In this document: piece by piece, positions 1-9,800 of the stretch
How positions within the stretch are numbered: position 1 is the stretch's first letter
Layout: each line of letters opens with the position of its first letter
Source: Thamnaconus septentrionalis
Lineage: Eukaryota; Chordata; Actinopteri; Tetraodontiformes; Monacanthidae
Direction of reading: 5' to 3'
Assembly (NCBI GenBank): GCA_009823395.1
Contig: CM020515.1
Location: 7,486,489-7,550,488, forward strand
Length of the DNA: 64,000 nucleotides
Made by a program: the position numbers and the translations under genes
Notes under the pieces: generated by a model
What the model was told of the DNA's origin: nothing
Database searches by the model: none
Seen by the model: only the letters and a program-made list of their open reading frames with translations

Positions 1-286
1 ACAATTATAATCAATGAGTTACACAAAAATAATGATAAGAAAAACATGGTTAAACATAAAACATTTATTTATGTTTATTTGCTAATACATTTGAAAGTCA
101 GGGGGAACACTTGCTGTATTTGTAGTGCAAACGATCACTTCTAACATTTTTAAGCCAAGAAAAACATCAATCTTCTTGTCAGAAAAAGTTATTAAGTTCT
201 TTCTGAACATTTAAGATTTTGTGCAACATTTAGTTTAATATTGTTCCAGTTTATCAATGAAAATATTGTCTCTGTGATTTGTCTGC
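1..286. other. AT-rich flank, no gene seen
   Basis: AT-rich sequence with no open frame or motif that I can assign. It may be the distal part of the neighbouring hAT remnant, but no terminal repeat is visible before the window edge. Confidence 0.4.
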
Positions 287-1161
287 TCATTTACTATGTA
301 GGTGGGAGGCCTGGCACTGCATTCTGCTCACCAGTGTATTATAATCTGGTGAATAATTTGAGACTGCAATTCTCAGTGAGTCTCGGATAAATATCATCAG
401 CTGAGCTGTGCTGGCGCTGTCTATCGACTCGTCACACTGGATGCTAACCCACCTGCACGTAGCGAGATCCCGGTCTAGTTGCTCTGATAAGTTCTCGGAC
501 AAAGATGACACTCGTCTAGCAATCGTGCTTGCTCCAAGGTGGACTTCGGAGAGCGCAGAGATGACATCGGAACCATGTTTCTCATCTTTGAAGATTGTGT
601 TAGTGTGACAGGGGTGGTCCTGTCACTATGCCTCCAATAGATCATGTGCCCTGGCTGAATGGTTAAGCGCGTATGGCTTTTACCCGGGAGTCTGGGTTTC
701 GAAGACCGCCCGGGCCCTCTGCGCCTTGCCACATTCGCGACAAGCATCATAGCTTCTTTAAAACCTCCCCATCCGAAAAGTCTTTCTTGTTCTTTATCAA
801 AAAAAAATGTGCTGCTCTAAACGAAGCTACGGTTACGTTCTGAGATTTTTTTCACCGGCGTTGTGAAAAAAGTCTGTTGTTTGTCTAAAGCTGCCTTTAA
901 CCCACTAACCTTTTCTGTCCTGAATGCGCTGCAAGGTGGGTAGTTCACATCGAAGATTTCATGACATGTTCTGAAGTGTCTCTCGACATTGTGCCGCATT
1001 GATACTGCAACAGTCGTCCCGCAAATAAGACACAAATATTTTTCTTTGTAAGACGTAAAAAAGAACTCTTCCTCCCACTCACTGTGAAAACAGTATGTCC
1101 TTTTTCGCTTTTCTGCCATGACTTTTAGGGCTAAAGCACAAGCAAGCGAACTCCTCATCAC
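287..1161 (-). mobile_element. Broken hAT-family transposase (BED finger / GTF2IRD2-SCAND3-like)
   Basis: Remnant of a hAT DNA transposon gene read on the minus strand. At 1161-817 an open frame of 114 codons has a basic N-terminus (KRKRTY), then an acidic-aromatic stretch and a C-x2-C...H-x4-CH pattern like a BED zinc finger (CLIC...HFRTCH), followed by a lysine-rich linker. At about 600-290 a second segment matches the start of the hAT catalytic region, with TIARR and then CDESIDSASTAQL, which carries the Asp-Glu-Ser signature. The two parts lie in different frames and are separated by about 200 bp containing a tRNA-like sequence. The rest of the catalytic domain is missing, so the element cannot encode a working transposase. 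Terminal repeats were not located. Confidence 0.7.
648..715 (+). other. tRNA-like sequence (SINE head or tRNA pseudogene)
   Basis: A 68-base stretch has tRNA hallmarks. The first 7 bases (GCCCTGG) pair with the last 7 (CCCGGGC) through one G-T wobble. An A-box-like TGGCTGAATGGTTAAG follows, a CTTTTAC segment resembles a lysine anticodon loop, and a degenerate B box (GGTTTCGAAGACC) has one extra T. The D and anticodon stems pair poorly, so it is not a working tRNA. It sits inside the hAT coding remnant, consistent with a later SINE insertion. A short inverted repeat (605-612 with 619-626) lies just upstream. Confidence 0.35.
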
Positions 1162-1204
1162 CGCTTAACTGCACCGTGTCTGGAAAAAGGTGTGCTGACC
1201 GCGC

Positions 1205-1715
1205 ACTAATACCTTTGACACCGTCAAAGAGATGCCTACCCTGTCCCTCAGCCTATCGAAAAGAATATGGTGATCCACAGTGTCAAAGGCTGCACTGAGA
1301 TCAAGCAGAACCAGGATGGTAGATTTTCCAGCGTCAGAGGCCATCGTGATGTCATTTGAGACCCTGAGGAGAGCAGTTCTGTGGAGTGCAACTGCCGATT
1401 ACCAGACTGAAATTTATCAAAGGTCTTGTGAAGGTTCAACACTGACACTAACTGCAACTTTGCAACTACTTTTTCTAAAATCTTTGATATAAAAGTTATA
1501 ACTTAGACATGGGATCAAGTGAGCCATTGATTGGCGACAGCAGAGATGGACCAATTGAGCAAAAAACATTTTTCAGCAAAATTGTGGGTAGGGCATCCAG
1601 TGGACAAGAAGTGGTCTTTATTTTACACACAAGATCTGCCAGATCTTGCAAGGAGACAGGTGAGAAGTTGTCAATAATTGACCGTTGCCTGGGAGGTTCT
1701 AGACAGGAGGAGGCC
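1205..1715 (-). mobile_element. L2-like LINE reverse-transcriptase fragment
   Basis: On the minus strand the translation, across at least one frame change, reads like the segment before and into the RT domain of vertebrate L2-type LINEs. A part like SCPLDALPTILLK lies near 1610, followed by STE-LL-VSNDI and the RT motif LLDLSAAFDTVDHHILFDRL near 1300-1250. The Asp of the AAFDTVDH motif is kept. The copy is truncated at both ends and frameshifted, so it is dead. Confidence 0.7.
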
Positions 1716-2419
1716 GAGGAAGTTATACTGGCCTTGTGGGTTGGTGGTTTGCTAGTTTTTATTAGTATTTAGGTTTTCAACAAAGCATAGTTTTAGTTTA
1801 GTTTTTATTAGTTTTAGTTACAGTTCTAGAGTTGTTTCATACTCTAGGTTATTTGTCTGGTGCAGGATTCAAAAAGGTCCAAGTGACTATTGTACAATAA
1901 AATTCAACAAAAGATAGAAGTTTAAAAAATAAGGGTGAGTTAATTATAACTGACTTTTTATTTTTGGGTAAACTACTCCATTAAGGAATACATACAAAGT
2001 GCATTACAGATGAACACTGTGTGTGGCACTATGAGACACATCTGGTCAAACCAAAAAATTCCAAAATAATCAGCAAAGCCTTTTCCATCTTAGCTCCAAA
2101 AAGGTGATTCACTCTTGCAGCACTGGGGCATTTGAATTTTGGTTCGAGCAAAGTGCAAAACCTTTTGAAGGCATTTGGAGTCACATAGCGGTGAGACATC
2201 CCAGTCTCAATAAACATGTTTACTAGCGCATATTCCCGCTTGTGGTGTTCCTGTGTACTTCCTGACCAGCAGCTTGGTTGTAGGTGAGACAGAGGCTAGC
2301 TTCCTTAGGTACTCCAGATTAGCCGCTTTGTGCGAGCTTCTTGAATGGACTTTGTTGGGTTTTTTCCCCTTGAGAAGCAAGCCATTTATTTTGCCTTTTT
2401 CCACTACAAGACTTGACTT
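1716..2419 (-). other. Intergenic; possible hAT C-terminal fragment
   Basis: Mostly unassigned AT-rich sequence. A 62-codon minus-strand frame at 2217-2029 contains NAFKRFCTLLEPKFKCPS, which faintly resembles the LL-P-KxxxPS stretch in the middle of hAT/ZBED transposases. The similarity is too short to be firm. Confidence 0.25.
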
Positions 2420-3455
2420 GACTTCTTCTGCCGCATTATCTGGAGTCGGGTCGCGGGGGCAACAGCCTCAGCAGAGACCCCTAGACTTCCCTGGCCCCAG
2501 TCACCTCCTCCAGCTCATCCGGCAGGACCCCAAGGTGTTCCCAGGCCAGCCTAGAGACATAGTCTCTCCAGCGTGTCCTGGGTCTTCCTTGAGGCCTCCT
2601 CCCGGTGGGACATGCCCGGAACACCTCCCCAGGGAGGCGTCCAGGAGGCATCCGAAACAGATGCCCAAGCCACCTCAGCTGGCCCCTCTCAATGCGGAGG
2701 AACAGCAGCTCTACTCACCCTGTCCCTAAGGGTGCGCCCAGCCAAGATCCTGAGATACTTGAACTCCTCCACCTGAGGCAGGCTCTCTCCACCGACCCGG
2801 AGAGGGCAAACCACCTTTTTCCGGTCGAGAACCATGGCCTCGGACTTGGAGGTGCTGATTCTCATCCCAGCCGCTTCACACTTGGCTGCAAACCGCCCCA
2901 GTGCACATTGGAGGTCCTGGCTCGATGAAGCCAACATGACAACATCATCTGCAAAAAGCAGAGATGCAATCATGTGGTTCCCGAACCGGACCACCTTCAG
3001 CCCCTGGCTGCGACTAGAAATTCTGTCCATGAAAATAATGAAGAGAACTGGTGACAAAGCGCAGCCCTGCCAGAGTCCAACATGCACTGGGAACAAGTCT
3101 GACTTACTGCCAGCAATGCGAACCAGACTCCTGCTCCAATCACACAGGGACCGAACGGCCTTTAACGGAGGGCCCCAGACCCCATACTGCTGGAGCAACC
3201 CCACAAGATGTGTTGAGGGACACGGTCGAACGCCTTCTCCAGATCCACAAAGCACATGTAGACTGGTTGGGCGAGCTCCAATGAACCCTCAAGCACCCGA
3301 CGGAGAGTGTGGAGCTGGTCCAGTGTTCCACGACCTAGACGGAACCCACACTGTTCCTCCTGAATCCGAGGTTTGACTTTCGGTCGTATCCTCCTCTCCA
3401 GCATCCAGAGACTTTACCGGGGAGGCTGAGGAGTGTGATCCCTTTTTAATTAGAC
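2420..3455 (-). mobile_element. Rex3-like (RTE clade) LINE, 5'-truncated
   Basis: Minus-strand non-LTR retrotransposon fragment. The translation runs through RT motifs in order: LERRIRP and EEQCGFRxGRGTLDQL, VDLEKAFDRVP, GCALSPVLFIIFMDRI, the catalytic LLFADDVVMLA box, and then TSKSEAMVLDRK and VEEFKYL. It breaks after the RT domain, where LRD-RV is followed by a frame change. The nucleotide sequence at 3048-3068 (GTGACAAAGCGCAGCCCTG) is nearly the Rex3 diagnostic primer site as I remember it. The 3' end near 2420-2460 has the GACTT-rich simple tail typical of these elements. It is 5'-truncated and frameshifted. Confidence 0.8.
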
Positions 3456-4208
3456 ATTTGCTTTTATCACCCTCCATGTCATATTCGAAAAAGTCCCATA
3501 TCCGACTTTGTCGCCGCAGTGAGTCGTTCGTTAACCTACTGCTGTGAAAGACTTGTGATGCCACAGAACGCAAGATGCATTTAGGTGCGGCTGCGTAAAA
3601 CTAAAAATCAAATTATCCCAGGCAAAAATTTATTTGACAGAGATGAAAACAGGATACGTGACGACAATTTTAGTTTGTTTTAGTTAGTTTTCTAAACACA
3701 CAAAACGTTTTAAAGGGGACCTATTTTACAAATTTTTCGGGCCTTTGTATTTGATTTCTGGCCCCTTTAGAATGATTTTGTTTCATACTGTTGACTTGTA
3801 TCAAAACACTGTCCTAGCAGAGGAAATATGGACGCTGAAACGATCGCTTCAGTCATAGAGTCATTTATTAGCAGACAAGAAAATCTGCACAACTTTAGTC
3901 CACACAAAGCACAACTGTATTCTACGCCTATGGTCTGGATCAATTCGTGCATCTGCTGCACCTGACGCGGAAACGCGTTCTCATTTTTGTTGACATTGAC
4001 CGCCGTCTGGTGTCGATTCTGAGGTACTACATGGCCATGTGCCACACAACACCACACTCTGTCCGTTGCGAGATAAATTAGCATTTACTTATTTATTTAC
4101 TTATTTTGTCAGGGTCACAGTCAATGATGCCAGACTGCTGTCCAATGGCGTATTAAGGAACACTGACAACATCTAACAACTAATAACAATAATGTGGATA
4201 CCCTACTG
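3456..4208. other. Intergenic, nothing assigned
   Basis: No supported gene. A 105-codon minus-strand frame at 4084-3767 has no recognisable domain and ends in unstructured AT-rich sequence. It is treated as chance or old repeat. Confidence 0.4.
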
Positions 4209-4317
4209 CAGGGGTACTCAAATACAAACTTTTAAGGTCTGCAATGAAACTTTTCTATGAGTCAAAGGTCCATTTATTCTAGTCACAAGTCAGGAATCAA
4301 ACTACAGTTTATAACAA

Positions 4318-4338
4318 TTATAATAATAATAATAATAC

Positions 4339-4399
<61 letters not shown>
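4318..4399. repeat. (TAA)n microsatellite
   Basis: An interrupted run of AAT/TAA triplets inside the hAT element. Confidence 0.95.
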
Positions 4400-4735
4400 C
4401 TTTCATACCTTTCTAAAATTACCTATTGCACATTGTGTCAAAAACTGAGTGATAAAATGAAATAACATATGGTGCCTTTGGTCTGTTGCCAAGACTGAAC
4501 TTCGGCAGATCTCAAATAAAACAACATCCTTTTAATCGTATCGATAACTCAATTAAATACTCAACTAAAGCAACAAACTTTTCATTAAAAACATAAATTC
4601 AAATATATACTCAAATAAAAGAAAACACAATTAAAACTGTAGTGATCTTCTCCCACTCCCACTAAAGGTGAATCAAGTATCTCAGGAATCAAAGTACAAT
4701 GAAAAACTATTGTACATTGTGTCAAACACTGCTGC

Positions 4736-5053
4736 TTAATGAGAGAAATGGCATCTCGTGTCTGTTGCTAAGACTTTGAACCATTGGCACAAGGACGATT
4801 TCAGCTCACTGATTTTTGTTTTTCGTGGCTCTGAATATTGAGGATAGGAATGTTCAGAATACCGATGTTTTGCTTCATAATGACGTTTCAAGTTTGCGCT
4901 TTTCACCAGAGCCACGGTCTCCTGACAGATAAGGCACATTGGTCTTACGCTTGTTGGAAGAAGGATGAATGCGTAGCGCTCCGTCCATTCTTCTTTGAAC
5001 TGTCGGTTTTCATTGTCCACCTTTCTTTTACTGGGAAACTTCGAAAATGCCAT
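4736..5053 (-). pseudogene. hAT transposase N-terminal fragment with BED zinc finger
   Basis: This 105-codon frame begins MAFSKFPSKRKVDNENR and continues with EEWTERYAF, the start motif of GTF2IRD2/ZBED5-type hAT proteins. A C-x2-C...H-x4-H finger follows (CLICQ...HYEAKH). The frame stops soon after the finger, so only the DNA-binding N-terminus remains of a protein usually several hundred residues long. It lies within the bounded hAT element, so it is that element's own gene remnant. It is a different copy from the one at 287-1161. Confidence 0.75.
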
Positions 5054-5502
5054 GTTGATTTACGTCAATTCAACTGCTAGCCAAGCAAAGTAACGATATA
5101 ATCCACTCGAAACCGGAAGTAAAAAAAAAGCTCCGCTTTTCGTTGCAGCTGTGACCCCAAAAGGTAACAGCCTATCAGAACATTGTTGACATGGACATGA
5201 CAGCCCATAATACACGTGCTGACGAAGTCGAAACACACACATTGACGCATTCAGCTTCGCATATAACTCAAAGAATGTATTTATTTGCAAAAAAAATAAA
5301 AATAAATAAATAAAAAAGTATGACGTTTGACAATTTGTCCAGGGTCCGCAGATGGTTATGTCACGGTCCGGATGCGGACCGCGGGCAGCCTGTTGAGGAC
5401 CACTGCCCGACTGCAAGACAGTTTATTGACACTTTATCTGAATATTGTGAAAGATAAAGTCAGTATTGTCCGGCCAAGAATGTGTGATGCAATGGTATAG
5501 AT

Positions 5503-6108
5503 CAGTATTGGGCAAACTACAGCCCGGGGACCATATGTGGCCCTGTAAAATGTTTTAATCTGGTCCCGCCAAACTCGAACTAATGATATTAACAGTCAGT
5601 AAGTAATAAAATATTTGTATTTCCTCCATGTTTTCAGTGTTCAACGTAAGTTTCCGTCCCTTTCAAAAAATAAAACACTACGCAGGTCATATACAGCCGA
5701 TCACAACTTAAAATAAACATTATGTCATAACTGGCGACATCAGGTCAACAGGCAATTGATTGACTGTTCCCACTAAAAGTGAATGTAAGCATTAACACTG
5801 TCCTTTTTTAATATTTTAAAAAATGAATGCTACAAAAGAATCTTTTGAATTTTTGATTTTTATTGTTCAAGTGTTCGGCAATTTTTCCAACATATGAATT
5901 TTTTTTGAGAGAGAAACAATGCTGGAGTTGTAATAAGATGGTAGACGCATGTTTGCAGAAATAAAAACAAGAATAACAGCTGACAAATTTATGTTTATGT
6001 TAATTTATGTTAATTATATTCGATATGTATGCATTGGGCGATCGCCCAGCCCGTCAATCAATTTTTAAAAGTCAATGTGGCCCCTCAGCCAAAAGTTTGC
6101 CACCCCTG
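5503..6108. mobile_element. Non-autonomous hAT-like MITE
   Basis: The left end starts CAGTATTGGGCAAACT and the right end, reverse-complemented, starts CAGGGGTGGCAAACTT, both with the hAT CAG terminus and a shared GGCAAACT core. The inner flanks also mirror each other (ATATGTGGCCC near the left, GTGGCCCCTC near the right). Octamers gtatagat (5495-5502) and ttatagat (6111-6118) are a 7/8 match, but the right one is offset by two bases from the expected end, so the duplication is only probable. No coding frame is present inside. Confidence 0.6.
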
Positions 6109-6807
6109 ACTTATAGATTTCCCCCATAAAGCACAACATCTTCTTTTCAACAGGTAGGACTCAGTGACACTATCATGGTTTTCCCCTTCAATACAGGATT
6201 TAAAAAAAATAAAATAGAAATCACACAGTATAGCATCAGAATGAAAACCTCTGCTCATTAGAAACCCCAACAGAAATCAGCAAGCTGAAATCTCACACTT
6301 TCCTGGAACAGAGGCAGAGAGAAGAGAAAGTGTTAGCTTTTGACACTCAGCATCCACACAAGCACACACACTCACACACAAACAAGTTCTGGGATGAGAC
6401 TGCACAAACAGTTTGCTCATGGCAGACTAACTCACAGCGTCGGGCCCAAATATTAGCACTGAAAGTAGACGTAATGAAGAAGAGTAAGAGTTGCTTGGTG
6501 TGGAATCCACCTGTTCTATGGTGTTGACCAACAGCATAACGTGGCATATCTAGAAATTAAAGTCTACAAATTCACACGTCTTGAAAATAGATTGCCAGTC
6601 TCTTGACTAAGACCTACCAGCATTTTATAACACTTGGACTGAGAATGGAGATGATAAGCACGCAATATGAATATTTTAGGCACTGTAATCTATGCATTAC
6701 ACACTCACACAGACTCTAGTTTTTAAATCCCGTTTTCATCTCTTGAACACAGCTGACGACACACAGTACAGCCGCAGATTACACGCCGTTTAGTTGTGAG
6801 TCGTGAC
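6109..6807. other. 3' flank of the cPLA2 gene
   Basis: Lies just downstream of the stop codon of the minus-strand phospholipase gene, so it probably holds that gene's 3' UTR. No canonical AATAAA signal on the minus strand was found close to the stop. No other gene was seen. Confidence 0.4.
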
Positions 6808-9800
6808 TTACACCGACTTGACTTGGAACTGTTCTTCTGCTCTTTTACGGCTCTGCTTTCGGAGAGCGGCCTTGTTAATCTCCTGCAGCAGAGTCTCCTT
6901 GTTGTTCAGTATGTTGGCTTTGGCTATCTCTAACAGGTCGTTGATCTTCTCCTGACTGAAGGGAAGCTGGAAGGTGGAGAACTCCTCCATCCTGGCCTTA
7001 ACCTCCTCTGCATCTGTAGGGATGAGTTGACGTCCCGTTACGTGACACGTTCTTCAAAGGGAACCAGTGTTTGTTGGTTTCTGTCATGTTAACATTTTAG
7101 TTTTAGTTTTTTTTGATAACAGCACGTCTGTCCTCATACTGCGAGAACACGCTGTCTCTCCTGTGCTTTCATTTTTTTCATCTTTGATAAAACAGAATCT
7201 ACAAAACACTGATGTCAACTAACATTTACTTTCAGATGAACTTGACTTTAGTGGATTGCTCAGGAGTAAAATTAAGGGGTAAATATTATTAATAATACCA
7301 AAGATAAAAAAAAAAAATCAAAAATGTATATAATTTATAAATATTAAATAGTACATCTACTGATATTGCAAACCCAATTTTACAGGTGGGTATTGGTGAC
7401 TCAGCATGAATTTGTTTCATTTGCTTGTTACCTAACGCCTTACAAATCCTGCTCTCAGAGTGAGACTCCGTGTGGGTGTAGCAGACCTTTGCAGTTCCGT
7501 CTGTTGAAGAGCGGCATGTAAACGATGGTGGGCTCCTGGTCTTTCCCCTCCAACACGTAGCAGTCCTTCGGCCACTCTCTGTCCTCCAGGATCTTGTCGT
7601 CTATCGTTGGGAAAGGTTTCCCCAAAGCTGCGGTGTAGTTTCTGGTTAGAGTCAGAGTCTGTGAAAGAAGCAGAAGGTGGACATTTGCTTGTTTTATCCT
7701 CAGAAGAGTGACAGGGACACTTGGACACATACCAACTGTATGTAAAGAATTTTATACAATTCTTTACCCAGTGGAAACGTAATGAGGTCAAGAAACTACA
7801 AGAAAGAGAATAAAAAAAAAAAAATGTAATATACTGTAGTAGTTTGTCTCATAACGGCCATATTAATACCATTTCTTTTAGCTTTCTTCACAGAAACGTG
7901 TTCATGTGAGCTCTGGTGAGTCTGCCAAGTTCCAACAGCATGGCACTACCGTGTGACATTCTTGCATATATTGCATATATATATATATTGTCTTGTTGTT
8001 GGCAGAAGCTGAAAGGGCAAGTTTTTTGTTTTTTTTACTTCGTATCAGAGATCATATCATTTGTATTTATTTATATCGTTCATATGGCTAAGATTGATGT
8101 GGCACAAAGTGAGTGGGTGTGCAACAAAAGCTGAAAAATTACTCAAACACTCAAGCACGTCAAGCCTCTGCAAAGAAAAGGAATGGGTTCAAACGTACAA
8201 ATAGTTTACTGCTTGAGCGCAGTAGTCGAAAGAATGGCATCTAATCGAAGGCCTATAGGCGCCAATTCACTGACACACACTTTCCATACCTCAAACATGT
8301 CTCCAGCGCTGTACTCCGGTGCGATGATGAGGTCAATCTCTCTCTTTTCTCCCAGAAATGAAGGGTAGGGTGCGTTGATGAGCAACCCCCCGTCTATCAG
8401 GTGGACGTTCTCTTGGGAGCGGAGGCAGGAGGGAATGATGGGATCTGTCCAGCAATTTAGGAATTTAGTGTCACCCATTAGTGTGTGTTGATGTTCCATC
8501 ACTCTTAGACATTTAAGAAAGAAAAGAAAGCACCAGGCATGGCTAGCATTGCTTTCCTCTTTCAGTTTTAAATTCCTGTGGTGCGCCATTGATTTGGTGA
8601 CACCTAAATGCATCATCAGTTAAAAAATAAAATAATAATAATGATAAAAAAATAAATAAAACAACACCAATTACGAGCCGGCAGCTCACAACTGGTGTTT
8701 CCTACAGCCTGGGAAGATGGCTACTAGCTCTCAAGCAGGGAGGCCTCGCCCACATTAAAAAAAAAAAAATAAAAGTGTTCTGAGGCATTATTATGATAAT
8801 CATATCAAAGAGGATTAAGGCATCAAGAAGAGAAAAAAATAGTTGAATAAGTTGAAATTTTGTCAATAAAGTCAAAACTTTGTGGAAAAAACAAGTCAAC
8901 GTCAATACGTCAATAAGAAGAACATTTCATGAATAATGTAGAAATAAAGTGGAAATTTTGTGAATAAAGTGGAAATTTCGAGGTTAATTATATGGACGAT
9001 GGATTAACCCAGTTACCCACAGTTAAAAAGTAAACTGCCGGAAACAGGTGTATCCCACAAGGTTCACCCACAGTAATCAGGAAACTGGCAAAAACGGAAG
9101 CACTACACTAGACAAAATTTTGATTTTATTCACAAAATTTCATCTCTTTTTCCGTCAGCTTTATTCTCAAAATTTAGACGGGGGGAAGAAAAGCTTGTTT
9201 AGACTGGTTTACTGGATATTGATAAGGTGCTTTCTCACCATTGTACTGGTAGAGGAAATTTGCAGTGGTGCCCCACTCCCATTTCTCAATCAGAGGTAAG
9301 ACTTTCCTGATGAGTATGGACACTGGGTACAAAGCAAAAAAAAAAAAAACTGTGGTTATTTTGTTAATACAGTTTGTTTATATCATACTTCAAGTCAAAT
9401 TTTTGTTTTTTTGTTTTTTTTAAAGTTCAAATTCAGTCCGGCTCTTCTTCTGACCCTGCGTTTTCAAAGGTCCATCCTCCAGGTTTTGGCTCCAGATGTC
9501 AACTGCCGCCAGCAGCTCTCCTCTCCACTGCTGACACTGATGCTTTCTCTGCTCCGGAGTGATGGACGCCCACTGCGCAGAATCATGACGTTGTACCTTG
9601 TCTGCGGAAGATAGGAATCTCATGCATTGTAAATCAGGCATTTCCCGTTGTCCTTTGATCACAGATACAGCCAAATTGAGGCGTCGCTGTCTGGATATCT
9701 GTGGCTGTGATCTTGTAAATTGTCGTGCTATCAAAATAAATGGATTTAATGCGCAAAGCTGATGAAAGATCAGTGAACCGCCTAAGCGGTTTCATAGGCT

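Larger units (their letters stand above)
4209..5405 (-). mobile_element. hAT element with ends and near-perfect 8-bp target duplication
   Basis: The left end reads CAGGGGTACTCAA and the right end, reverse-complemented, reads CAGTGGTCCTCAA, which is a hAT-type terminal inverted repeat. The flanking octamers are ccctactg (4201-4208) and cccgactg (5406-5413), identical at 7 of 8 positions, as expected of an aged hAT target duplication. The interior holds a TAA microsatellite and the N-terminal part of a transposase gene on the minus strand. Most of the catalytic domain is absent, so this is an internally deleted, non-autonomous copy. Confidence 0.8.

Noticed and set aside
3767..4084. 105-codon minus-strand frame
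   Set aside because: No domain, no splice context, surrounded by transposon debris.
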